Part shown: piece after piece, positions 12,906 through 25,966 of the stretch
Numbering within the stretch: position 1 is the stretch's first letter
How the letters are laid out: each line of letters begins with the position of its first letter
Source: Archilochus colubris
Taxonomy: Eukaryota; Chordata; Aves; Apodiformes; Trochilidae
Length of the DNA: 64,000 nt
Reading direction: 5' to 3'
NCBI GenBank assembly: GCA_023079485.1
Contig: CM041085.1
Span: forward strand, 91,089,115-91,153,114
The notes under the pieces: generated by a model
What the model was told of the DNA's origin: nothing
Seen by the model: only the letters and a program-made list of their open reading frames with translations
The model's database searches: none
Program-made: the position numbers and the translations under genes

Positions 12906-15900
12906 TAGAGCAGTGTTATATGTTTAACCCTGTTACACACATTAGACACTCTACAAAGACAGACAATACACACGGTCTAAGTAAATGGGTATTGTTAGAA
13001 TCAAATCAGAGATTTTTGTAATCTGTCAACATCTTATAAACTCATTTCATAGCTGACCTTCCTCAGCTGAGTACATTTTATTGGCAGCACCCACACTGCA
13101 GCACAGTGGTTTATTGGGAGTGGACTCTATTCATGCATCACCATGGCTAAACACTGCAGAGGTTTTTTGCAATTAGAGTAGCATGAAGCTTGGTGTCTTA
13201 TTGCCCAGGGTGAATTACAACCTTACTGTGAGCAGAATATTTAGCATTCGACAATAAAAGATGATCAATGTCTGAAAAGAATATTTTGTAACTATTACCC
13301 CGTGACACATGCTCCCCATTAGCATTGCAATGAACTCTCTTTTGAGGTTATGTGAAGAAAAATCTTTCAAAGAGGTTTGCTCACTCCTTTTCCATTTAAC
13401 TCATTTCAAACATACAAGAAGCAAGAACAAAACAGTGGGCAAGACAAAGCCATTAGGGTTGGGAACAGGCGCAAACTCACCAAAGAACAAAAGAATAAGA
13501 AAAAAAGTATTAAGAAAACGGTAGAAATTCAGGTACACTAGAAGGATGAATACCATAACAAACTGGAACAGTTCTTTTTACTGGTTTGCATAATGCTATA
13601 GAGAAAAAATTCTATTCATACCCTCTTCAAGAGAGATATCCCATGTGCAAATCACCAGACACCTTATTTTCACTGTGTTCAGGAGTGTTTTCAATCAGAC
13701 CTATACATAAGATTTTTCCTATTCAAATACCTTTTGTTCATTGCTCAACCAGTGACTGAAAATGGGAGGCTCCACTGTGGACACCAGACAGGGTTTCTAC
13801 ATGTAACTCTTTTTCACTAGAACCTGATGATTTTTAAAAGTGTCAGTGTTAGCATAATATTCCAGGTTAGGAGACAATCAAACTGCTTGCAAATAAAACT
13901 CAGGAAATGAAATTAGAAGATCTGAAGAAATGATGGAGGGGACATGCTTCCTAATCAGAGCACCTTGCCAACAAATTGAAATGCTTGGGAAAGGTTATTG
14001 TACTCAGTGGTAGAGATATAACTGAAATATTACTTGGCAAAATTTATTTTACTTTGAGTAGATACAGAGCAGAGGGTTTTTTTATGTATCCTGTCAGGGT
14101 CTCACATAAAGAGAATTAAAAAAAAACCCAAGTGTGTCTTAACTGCTAACTTGCCTTCTAGTAAACCATGGAACGAGAAAAGAATCTCACAGAGGGCACA
14201 TATTAAGTCAATACTTTCAATGTCCAGCAGAAAGGAGAGATGCTAAAAATTTTGTTGTTGATCCAGCTGTAATTATGACAACAAAGGAAGGGAGAGGGCA
14301 GGGGAAAGAGGTACCAAATTAAAAGGATGTAGAAGATACAGACTAAAAAAAAATAAACATTTAAAAAGGGACATGTTAAGCTCATGATGCACACATACGG
14401 CACCAGCATCTTGATTAGTTGGCATGAAGGTCCATGCAAGGAGGCTTGCTCTCACAGAAACATAGCTGTTCCCACTGCAAAATTGTTCTGTTAGCAAATT
14501 CTTCCTGCTCACTATGTGGAAATGTTCATTTTGCTTGGATGGTCTAGCACCCTTTCTGTCAGTGGTGCTAATTGCAGGAGAACACTGAATATTCTTCTAG
14601 AAAAATACTAGAAGACTACAAGCATTTATGAGATCTCTAACTAGTGCTGAGCCTGGTTTTAATCACAGCATCTGCTACATGAGGAATCAGGGATCAAATA
14701 TAGGTTCTTGACAACTGTGGACAGATGGGCTCAGGAAACAGGACCTGCTGAATGAAAGACTAGAACTACAAATTATTCCACAGTTATTTGTCAGAAGTGC
14801 TGAGTGCCTTTTCTGACAGGTCTCTTTAGGAGAGACTGTCTCTTGAGAGTGATGGAGATTGCACTAACTTTTGAAGAAGGCAGAAGTGTGAGTACAAAAA
14901 TACAAGGGGCTTCTACAGAGACAGAGCTGCAATAAATTGGCATAAGTGAGCAAAGAGAAGGGGAAAAATCAATGGTATGAAGTACCATGGGCTTTGATGC
15001 TTCAGTCTCTGTGCGTGTCTGTGTAGAAGCATTTTTTTTCTTTCAGTGCATTTTCAGTTAAAACGTCACTGCTTTTTTTCATACTCTTTAGAATGTATCT
15101 TCCCAAAATATTATTTCATTCCCAAAATGACAATGATCTATAGTGCATGACACATATCTAGCTCTGCCACACATGCATACAATTCTTATTCTTACACATG
15201 GGAGAGCTTGTCATTGATTTGTTACTGAGCAGTCCCATGAGGTCAGTGAAAGCCTGGAAAATGTGACTGAGCTTCAGTCTTGCCCTTGGCTGAGTAGTTA
15301 CTGTCACCTTTCTTATCAGAGATTAAAGCATCTTTATCCTGTTTTGTGTTTCAAAGTTCTGTTATTTTAAAGTAAGGGATAGCAATCTTTGGAATTAAAA
15401 TAAGTGTCATTTGCATGCATGCAGGAAGGAAGAAGGAAGCAAGCAAGCAAGCAGTACAGGAAGGTTGGCCCAGCCTCTAAATAAAGGAAAGAAGGACACT
15501 ACCAAAACTTGTACAGGGGTTTTTCATTACCTTTTTTTTCTGTCCCAAAAGGTTTGATCTTTAGATGATGGTAATCATTCAAATGCAGCAGTTTTTCCAG
15601 ACATATAAGGGCATTTCTAAGACACAATGTTTTTATTTAGTTAGGTATTGCTGACATAGAAGATAAACCAAAGTAGAAAAAGAAGCCCTCACACATCTAT
15701 TTTTTCACACAGGTACAGCTTTGACTCAGCCAAAATATATTGCCTGAGCTGCATGGCATGAATTCGTTAAGTGTTCTTTGTATAAGACTCATCCAAGGTG
15801 AATAAATTTCAACATTCAGAAATGTTTCAGCCTGGTAAGTGATCTAAAATTATTGGTCAACTTTTTGCAGAGTCAAATATAACATAATCTTTTATAATAT

Positions 15901-18900
15901 CAGGGAAAGCTCCAAATTGCTTTCTAATATCAAGCAAAACTAGAACATTTCTTTTACTTCCCCCCCCAACAAGACCCCATACTCTTTTGCAATAAGTTTT
16001 CAGACACTTGATTTTTGCATATTCAGAACCAAAAGCTTTCCAGTGACTCTAATTAAAATTCAATTGACAAAGGACTTTAACGGGCATTTAGGTGCCAATA
16101 GATTTAATTTTACATCCTAATATTTAGCAGGTGCTGCAAAAAAATCATAAACTTAAAGGAGATAACTGGTAACCAAGGAAAACAACCACACCACAAAAAA
16201 AAAGAGAGGGGACACAATGAAAGGTTAATAGTGATTATTCCCTATAACTGCTGTTAGAAATGTAAGGTATTTTATTTTGGCAAACCAAAATTAAGGAGAT
16301 GAATACCAGAGGAAAACAGTAAAAAGGCCATGTGGAGGTATGAAGAAGATTTAGGAAGAAATTGAAAGATTCAAAAAGGAAATGAAAGGCTCTGAAGAAA
16401 GGCCTGAGGGATAAGAAAATTTGAGACCTGTTGTCAAAAAACAGGCTGTAGCCCTCATGTAAACATAAGCTGAGGTGCCAGAAGATGGCCTCTGACTGCT
16501 GCTGTCAGGTTAATTGCACATAATCATCTGTGTTACACTGCCCAGCCCCTGCTTGTCAAGTTCGTCCACTGGCTTAAAACATTGATTATAAACCCTTTAG
16601 AAACAAGGCCATTTTTTTATGTGGAGACTTGGTAATTTTGTAGTCAGGAGAAAAAAAGAATAACTTCTGATACAGGTCTCCCCCATCACAAGGACAATCA
16701 CTAATCACAGAAAATGCGCAGCCCTTTCAGTCATTTACACTTCATGGTTAATGCAGTGATTTTCTTCCTGTAGCCTACAGACTCCCAGGAAATTCATATT
16801 TCTAGGTCCACAAAAAGTAACTGAAGCCAGCATTCTGTTCTGAGCAGACTAATAGATAGACTACACAGGAATCCATAGCTCTCCTGGAAAGTGCTGAAGC
16901 ATTAATATCTTGGGAAAAAAAAAAAAATGAAAGCTACCAATCTTGTATCATTTTTGCCATAATCAGCAGAAGAGAGAGGCAGACTGTGCCTCTACAGACA
17001 GTACGTGCCTATACCTTCTGAGGAGACTGAGGAGGTTCTATGAGCCCCAGCCACCTCATGCCAGGATGCTGACTGTGTCCACCTTCTCCCAGCAGGTAGC
17101 AGAAGTGTGTCCCCACAGGTGAGAGCATAGAGACTGGATGAAGAACTCTACCTCAGGTCTTCATAATTTATATAATCTCTATTCATTTTCCATTGCATGC
17201 CTATAACTGCAGACATGATGCCAGTTGTCAAACTGAACATCCACTTCTCTTGGCAGAGCAGGTGTTCTGGCTGGCACTTAGGATGTACCAAGAGCTTAAG
17301 AAAGGTGAAAGAGAAGAAATGTTTGCACAGCCTGCTACATTTGGCTGACTCGTTTTAAGAAATGCAGCTCTTTGGAAAGCTGTAGAGCAGAGCAGGGTGT
17401 TACCAGCTCATCCCTCCTGACATACTGTGCATTCATACTCTGTGTTCATTCAACACTCAGGCAGACACACAATACTAGGTAAAAATGCTATCCACATATT
17501 TCTTGGAAACATGCTTTTAATTGCTGGGCTGCTTTCACTAATGATTATTCTTGTTTCCACCTGTTTTATAAACCCCTTCTGCCTACTAATGCATTTCTGT
17601 GTGTGTTTTTTTCCCCTGTACATTATGGGTACAGGGGAACCCAAAACCCTCAGGGTTTTTTTTGTTAAAGCTGATTATTTTTAGTCACTCAGAGGAGGCT
17701 TTTACACATTGTTCTGGTATGTTTTCACACAGTTTAGGGGCGTAAAGGACAAGAGATGGTAATTTTAAAAAGGTTTGCTTTTCAAACCATTAATGCCAGA
17801 TGCAAAAACACAAGAGAGTTCAGCTCTAAGAATTTATATATATATATCATTGAATAACAGAATGTATAGAGGCATTCAAAATACAGATTTCTAATAACGG
17901 CATTATAAAAATAGGCATCTAACCTGAAAGCAACCTTGAGAAACAATATAATCTATTTCTTTCCTTCAAGCAGAGTCAAACGTACCTTCACTATTCCTGG
18001 CAGATGCTTGTCTAACTTAATCTTAACAATGCACCATACTGGAGCTCTCAAAACATCTCTAAGGAACCTGTTTCTGTGAATAAGTAGCACTTTAACATTA
18101 GAAAGGTTCAGGAGATTTTTTTTATATTTTACTGTCTCATCCAAACTTACCTTGCTGTACTCATTTTTTTTTGTCCTATTCAGAGAGAGCAAAAAATATT
18201 TGGAGGGATTGCTTTTCTCTTATTCAGAATGAAGGATAAAAACCTTCTGTCTCTAAGAACATAAAGACAGGTACCAAGTTTTCATTCCTTCAGAATTTAA
18301 TTTACCCTCCACAAATGCCCAAAGATTAGTAATGACTCTTGATTGTATCAGCCAGTTCTTCCAATATTCTGGCACAGATGTCATGATCCAGATAATTTTT
18401 TACCTGCTTTAAGTGGTCTCTCATTTGTCTTTCCACTGGTCTAACCTGACCTTTCATTCATTTACTGCCAGTCTAAATAGCAGTTAGCCAAGAGATAACC
18501 CAAGGACTGAAGTTAACAAAGATTTAGATATTTCTGTATTTCAGGTTTCATCTGTCCACAACTTTCTCTCTTCACTGAGTAGGTTTTTCTTCCCAGTGTT
18601 GTATTTATACAACAATGTTTTATGCTGCAAGTTCTTGGTTTGCTTGTCTGTATATGCCTTGGTTTTTCAGCATTTTTTCTCTCATTCCTACTTCATTTTT
18701 TGCAATTCATCATTAGTAACTTCACCAGACTTCCACATCCACTCTTTTTAGAATTGTAATTTCCTTTTAGCTAACCTTTTTCTTACAGCACTTCCTATTC
18801 TTCCTCTTTATTGAAATGATTCATACCCGTACATTTAATATAGCTTCTCAGGGACCTGCCAACTCGTCCTAACTCCTTTTTCCATCTCAGACTTGTCTCC

Positions 18901-21330
18901 TGTGATTAGCAATACTACTGCAGCTGTAAATCTGAAACCACATGCAGAAACTAACACAACCTTTGCACATAGCAGGGAATAAATTTCAGAAGAGAGAAAT
19001 TACTTGCAGAACAAATATGAACTCCTTCTATATATAAAAACTGGGGGAAGGCTCCTTTCAAATGGTACATGAATTTGGCAGGTTTTGAAATGTGTAATGA
19101 TGGGTTATATTACTGCATTGAATCCCAGCAGTCAATGGTGAAGAAAACAGACTTTCATTAAAAATCACTGCAATTCAGGAAGCTTTGTGGAGAAGCAGAA
19201 ATAATTTATACGTTTAAGACAGCTTTTTTTGGAACGGCAAGAGTCAGTTTAGGAAAACGTTCTGTTGTTAGGATATAGTATTCACTAAATGTCAGGATGA
19301 CATGCTTTTACTTTAAACAGTAAGTGCTAATATGAATTTACTTAGCAAACAGACAAAAGTACTTCAGATTTATCTTTGTCATGTAAAAGTTTGAGTGTTC
19401 CCACTGGGGCAGTAATGAGACTCACTGAAGTCAGCGAAAGCCTCAGAGTTATCTGAATTGTCTCTAGATCCATACTTGAATATGTATCACGAGCAGTGAA
19501 AAACTTGGAGATAAACATAATCAGTGCATGACTGAAGAGCTTTGCAGTCACGCAGACTTGTTAACAGAGTAGAGGTACATGGCATTGCTGCTCACATATA
19601 GAGAAATAAATACAGTCTATTCCATAAGTCAAGTCTGAGGAAAGACTAAATAGGTGGTGATGCAGAAAGACCTACAGAGCTGTTTAGTCAAGTTATGACT
19701 ACTGCAGATCTTATAATTCAAGTGAATTTTATACTGCTGTATGATGGACTGATTAAGCAGGCTTATAAAACATTAAAGACATAGAAAACATAGAAAAACT
19801 AGCATAGATTAGCAAAAAACAAACAAACAAAAAAAAATTAACAAATCTTCAGGAAAGGGAGAAAAGTTCCAAAAAGGTTTTGAGAGCACTGCAGGCACCC
19901 AGGAGGTTACACTTCTCAAGTCCTTGACACCCTCACTATAAGACACATTACAGTGTGTACATGCCAGTTCCTTAAAAACTCGAAAATTTAGAAAGTAAAC
20001 AGAAATTTGTCAGCAACATTCAGTAAAGAATGGAGATTTGCAGGCTGCACTACAGGATGTGAATATGCCTGTTTCCAAAATGAAACTATGATATCTTTTC
20101 ACTCTAACTGTGACAAGGTAATATTTAGAGAATATGTCATCTTTTAGGAACCATCACAGTTCCAGACAGCAATGAATTTAGGATTCCATAGCATCTCATC
20201 AAGTTTTGGATAAAGCCAGATAGTCAGATACCCATCATAGCTGAGTAAAGAGTTCAGTGCCTTTAACAAATAATTTACTGCAAACCAAAAAGCAAATAGT
20301 AGCAGTAAGACAACAGTACCATCAGAGAACAGAAAATAAAGTGCTCCATCCAACAGCAGCTCAGTATTCCCCCATTCAATAACTGCTAAAATTTATTATT
20401 TTTTTAAAAGATAAGATATTGTGAAGTGCCAAACTAAATTAGACATCTCAGACACGTACCTCTTACCTAAAGGAGTTCTAGATTATTCTGAGCTTAAAGA
20501 CAACACAAGAAAAAGCTTGTGAACAACAAGTAGCTATTTCTTGTAATTATTTTGATTCCTAAATTTTGTCCCTAAGCACTCAGAAATAGCTGAACCAACA
20601 CTAAACGATGCAGAGAGGGTACTAGGGTTTTATCCCCCCTGGAGGAGGGGAGAAATTTCTCTAAGACATTTAGGCAAATGTAATGGAAAAAGAACTGAAG
20701 AATAACAGCTTAAAGGTTTCAGCACTTCATTATTTTTTTTTTTAATTCAAAAGGCTTTTTATCTTCTTGAAGAAAAAGTAATTTTTAAGCCATTTCTGTG
20801 AAACCAGACAATTGCAGTGTGAGGCTTGAGCTCAGCAGCTTCAAGGATTTCCTGATCTGTGGCAGGATAAAGGCCAAGATCCTTTTACTAGCAAAGGGTC
20901 TGAATTGATGTTTAATGATTAACAGCTTATAAACATATATGAAACATCTACATTTCTACCCATGCATTGCTCTGAGCTTTGGTATAGATATTTCTGAAAC
21001 AGTGAGATGGTCTTTAGTGTATTTTCTACACTTGGAAGAGTCACAGAGAAAGTAATTTGGCCCAACAATTGTAACTAGTGCTTGCACAAGAAAATGCAAG
21101 GACTCAAGCTCTCTTCCCCCTGACAAGAGTATTCTCTTGTACCTGGTCTGTCCACACAAAAGTCATGATCTACTGTTCATTATTCTTTTAGATCTATTCC
21201 TTCCAAAACAAACACATTTGAATTTAGCTCTACAAAAAGCTTTTACGTTCAGCCCTTGGTCTGTAGGTGCCAGTAACAATACCACCAGATCCATACCCCC
21301 AGAGCTTGGTTATATGCTATTGGAAATATT
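12906..21330. other. Intergenic sequence with scattered simple repeats
   Basis: About 8.4 kb of AT-rich unique sequence. It contains an (AAGG/AAGC)n tract at 15424-15453, a (TA)n tract at 17834-17847 and an A-rich (AAAC)n tract at 19814-19838. No reading frame has a recognisable domain and no exon with convincing splice sites was found. Confidence 0.5.
15424..15453. repeat. Compound (GGAA)n/(AAGC)n microsatellite
   Basis: 'ggaaggaagaaggaagc' runs into 'aagcaagcaagc', a short compound tetranucleotide repeat next to a 'gcatgcatgc' alternating tract. Confidence 0.8.
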
Positions 21331-21350
21331 TATATATATATATATATATA
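21331..21350. repeat. (TA)n microsatellite
   Basis: A pure TA dinucleotide run of about 10 units, ending about 20 bp before the left end of the solo LTR at 21371. Confidence 0.9.
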
Positions 21351-21370
21351 GCAATACATATTGCTATTAC

Positions 21371-21686
21371 TGTAGCAAGACGAACCTCTTTTAGGGCACG
21401 GCGCTTCAAGGTCCAACCAGGTGTTCCAGCAGAGACTCACTAGTAAGCCTATAGCCCTCAGGGTTGACTAGCCTGCATTGGTGCTGTTGCTCCAAGAGCA
21501 ACTCACCTCTCTGCTGGCTTGCTCAGGACTGAGCTGAGCCCGTGCTTCAGGCCTCACCTTTTATTGGCCCCCTGATCCTGCTCATGCACAGTGGGGGCCC
21601 GCCCTAATCAGGCACAGGTGGGCTTAACACAAGCTCATGCCCACTCCCTGGGAATTAGTGGCACCTGGTTGCCTCATTTTACTACA
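21371..21686 (-). mobile_element. Solo LTR of an endogenous retrovirus-like element
   Basis: Read on the minus strand, this 316-bp unit begins TGTAGTAAAATGAGGCAACC and ends CTTGCTACA. It therefore has the TG...CA ends of a retroviral LTR with the short inverted terminus TGTAG/CTACA. Within it, a CCAAT box overlaps an AATAAAA/TATA-like box (plus strand 21557-21567), as expected for U3 promoter elements. No internal gag/pol/env sequence adjoins it, so it is a solo LTR left by recombination or an isolated fragment. The 6-bp flanks are tattac (21365-21370) and gtttac (21687-21692), which match at four of six positions, consistent with an old target-site duplication or with chance. The first roughly 190 bp match the arms of the insertion at 43905-44650. 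Confidence 0.75.
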
Positions 21687-22955
21687 GTTTACAGTACAAA
21701 GAGTTATACTACAGGATTTGGGAAAATGAAATATTCTGATAGTACAGTGGCACTTACACAAGCAGATGTTTGTGATCAAGATAGAAAAAGGTTATACATC
21801 CTGTGAGAGTGACTCAAGAGGAGCTTGAGGTACTCCCAGAGCACAAAAAGCTGCAGGTTGTCTCTTCCCAGCTGACATTTGGCAGCAGAACACATGCACT
21901 TCCAGTCATTTGCATTGCAAAGTGAACAACAGGCATATAAATCAGCTAAAATCTCAGACATTCACCTGACAATGCTACAAAGAGCAGATGATTAACAGTA
22001 CTTAGCTATGACTTAGCAAGGAGTGACGTGAGGCTTACTCCACGTTTTACAGTTGATACTGGTTTTTTTGTTTTCAATTCTGCTTTGCTTTTGCATTATA
22101 GTTTCTTAATTGCTTCAGGAAATGGTTCAAATTGACAGGCTGCCTGGAAATTGGGATGTTTTAAGAGAATGTACTGAAGTGCATTGATCTGAATGGTATC
22201 GAATCCATTCTTTCCCAATGGTGCATTGAAAGTGACCCTACCTGATTGCACAAGCCCACTGCTCTTCCATTAATAGTTTACAACTCATGGTTCCGTTTTT
22301 CATCTATATTAAATATATCATAAATCTTTAACTTGAGAAACAGGCAGCCAATGTGCAGAAGTTTGTAATGTTTTGAAACTCATTGGTTGCTTCAAATTCT
22401 TGTTAGCTCCTGAGGATGGAGTTCTCTCTGGGAAGCCAAAGGCTTTCTGCTGGAATATGCTGTTAGAAAAAGCAGTGCTGGACAGACTTAGAAAAAACCC
22501 ACACCAAGTAACACCTTTATGCAAGTCATCATGAATATATGAAAACAAGCACCCTCCAGTAGCATTTATTGAATACAAATTTTTCCTATAAACGTAGCAT
22601 GGGCACAGGAGACTCTGTCTTCTAGCATTTTTTGAGTGACATTATATTGTGATCAGCTCTATCAGAAAGCATAAGCAACATTTTCACTAAAAATCACATT
22701 AATATTTTTTTCTTTGTTCTGTTCAGTGGTCTCAAACCCTTACACAACTTAGTGCTTGACTGAATGCCTGTATAACATGCCTTGCAATAATACACGAAAC
22801 AGAAACTCAGTGTCCTTTGGCAGTTTTGTCTGAGAAATATAGGTTTCATGATCCGGTGGGATTTTGTTTTTTATATCTATTATTATTCTGTCACTATAAC
22901 TAGCAAGCATTTTCAGAAGATACAATAAACCATGCAGCAAAAGTTCTGCTAATTG

Positions 22956-22985
22956 TTTGATTTGATTTGACTTGATTTGATTTGA
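22956..22985. repeat. (TTTGA)n pentanucleotide microsatellite
   Basis: Six consecutive 5-bp units, five TTTGA and one CTTGA (fourth unit). Confidence 0.95.
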
Positions 22986-25945
22986 AGCACTGTACACAGC
23001 ATGAGGGGGATTTTCATCCTTGACACTTCAGTCTTTTGAAATAGATAAAGGAAATTTCAAGTCTGTGCATACAGGAAATGAAACTGCTCCATAAGAATAT
23101 ACCACATTTATATATTAGCTCTCTGGAGATAAAATGTCTTTTAAGAAATTAATTCACAGGTAAGCAATGGGAGAATGAATGTAAACAATTTACCTCAGGA
23201 ACTAAGAGAAAAAACTCAAATAATAAAAACTCAAATATTAGACACATTGCTTCTTCTGTCCCTGGCAGACCTCCCCATACACAAGGGCCAGAGAAAACTT
23301 TAGGGAAAGGCGATCCCCTTCAAGGTTATGTCACTGTAAGAAGGATGTTTTGCATTTTTGTTTTCCTTTATCCTGAGGCTTTTCCACCTCCAGATACTGC
23401 AGAAAAGGGCACGTTGCTACTTACAAATGAAGAGTAACCTAATACTTTGATCCAAATACAATGGTCACAAAAGACCCCTCCCACTGCCAAACAGGTCTCT
23501 GAGCGTCTCTGTTGGCAGGAGAGACTGACACCTGGATCACCCTGCACAGAACCTCTGGTGACACTTGGAGGTGAAGACCATCACTCCTCCCCATGGCTCC
23601 TGAGCATCACTGCCCTGCCACTCGTAGAACTGTGCTAGGAAACAGACTCCCAAAATGGTCCAGACTACAGTAACCTTCCCAGGAGAACTGCCTGACAGGC
23701 CACAGGCTTTACTTCCAGTTTTCTGTCAAAACACCCTTACATTTTTAATTTTTTTTTTATTCTTTTTTTCCAACTAGTGCTGTAATGGCTGCTTGGGCAT
23801 GCCACATTTTGAAAACAAACTTAGTGGATTTTTTTTTTTTATGTAGCTTTGTACATTTTTCCTGGAAACTTTGGCTGTGCCCATACAGAACTCAGCCCAT
23901 ACTAGGCAGGACCCATGGAGCAGTGTGTGAAGGAATCAGCTATGAAGAACAAACTAGAGAAGCATAGGAAGTGCTGATCACCCCAAGACTAATAAAATAA
24001 CTTTGTGTGCAGATTAAAATATTCCTGGATGCATGTTTTGTTCACAGCACTAAAAGTTTAATTCACTTTATGACTTTGAGTAAGAACCAGCAGAACGATT
24101 GTAGTTTTTAAACACAAAAGATGCAACTGCACTGCCTCATCTCCATTTTAGTAACACTTGATGAATCATTATATTTTATTGTATCTCATTTTTTTAATGT
24201 TTTTTTTTCTGGAGAAACAAAGAGCATGTGTGATTGTAGATGAGCAACCTCTTCTGCTCTGGTGTATTCCATAAAGAAGTTTATTTTATGATCACAATTT
24301 ATTATTTGCCAGATTAGTTACCGGACCATAAGAGCAGAGTTTCTCATTCTCTTTCCTCGCTCACAGAGGCTGAAGAAAAGAGCAGTGGCAAGAAGAGAGC
24401 AACCCTACATCTGCATTACCTGACAGAAACCCCAGTGCCACCCTGCAGATTTTGTACTCCAGCACCAGATTTTTTTTTATTATTATTTTACATGTAATCA
24501 CACAATACTTTTGACCAGCACAGAGCAGGGAAAGGGGTAAGGAAGAGGTTTCTGCCTGGCATGAGACAGAGATGACCCAAGGGCCCCTGTGCCAGGACCA
24601 GTCAGCAGAGGACAACTCCAGCATCAATGGAACTCATTTACAGCCCTCCTTTGCTTCTTCCCTTTCCTCATAAATAAGATAACAGGCAGATCAGTGCTGT
24701 GGCACTCCCAGCCTTCTTGAAAACTGCTGGCATTTCACAGCTAAAGACAGGAATTAGATGATGAAATGGGTCATTAAATAAAGCATCTGCTTTTATTGTA
24801 GCACATTAACTTCCATGTTATTCTGGAAAAAATGCTTATGCTTGGGCTGAGTGCATGCTCCATTCCTCCAAAGCCAGCCACTGAGCTTAACCCATTTTTC
24901 ATGCATTAAGTGACTCAGATCCACACTCTCAGAGGTCACTGACTGCCTCATACATTCATTTGCTATAAAATTATTTTTTTAAGTATCCAAGGCACTTCTT
25001 TACAGTAACTCTTGCATGGCACCTGGGTCCATTTCTTGTAATATCATATAGCACTTACGGAATATGTCTACAACTGTAGCTGCTCCCTAGATAATCTGGG
25101 AAGTGATCCTCAAGGAATAATAGTTCTGCTGAGGGAACAGGTTCTTAGGTTTGGGAGCTTTATATTTACATTTAAGGTAAACATATTGCAGCTGTACCTG
25201 TCAGCTTAGGTAATTTTTCCAACACACATAGAAACAACTTGTGGCATTCACAGAACAGCTGGTATACATGGGGGTCTGGGAAATGAGACTGGAGCTTTTA
25301 ATTTCCAAGAGAGACAAAGAAAACAACTTAAGAAATGACAGAGGAGAAAGAGGCATAAAGGGAGGTAAAGAGAATGGGCAAAGGGAATACCCTGAAAGTC
25401 TTCCCCACAGCACGTTCAGTAGTAAAATCAAATCCTTTTAGCTTCTAATCATGTGAAGGCTTGGAGCTTACCTTTGGTTTCTGCTTCAGGAAACTGGGTT
25501 GTTGCTCAGATGAATATTCTTCCATCCAGAATGCACTTTTAACATTTCAATGGCTGGCAACAAAAGTAATTTTGATGCCAGATGAGAGATGCTTGACATT
25601 ACTTTATTTGATCTCTGTATTTTTCTGAAATTGCAATATGTTTTTCCTACAAAAGGAAAAAAAAACATATGCCAAAGGAGACTAACTCCACAGAAGGGCT
25701 GTGAATTCAGATTAATGCTCTTATTAAAAGGATTTTTATAATGGGATACTCTTCTGCTTCTTTGTAAGTTTTCTTTAGTCTACCTGTGGATAATGGCATT
25801 GCAACTGGATGAGCATTCAATTGCACCCATTTTCTGCAGGAGTAAGTCCTAACTGTGCCACAGGACAAGGAGGAGACTTTGACAGAAAAAGTCTCAGTGT
25901 TTTCGTATGCCAGATCATTGCCCTACAGCCTAAGGTGCATCTCAT

Positions 25946-25966
25946 CCTTGACAGCAATTGTCAAGG
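25946..25966. repeat. Perfect 8-bp inverted repeat with 5-nt loop
   Basis: CCTTGACA and TGTCAAGG flank the loop GCAAT. Noted as a structural motif only; no function is implied. Confidence 0.85.
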
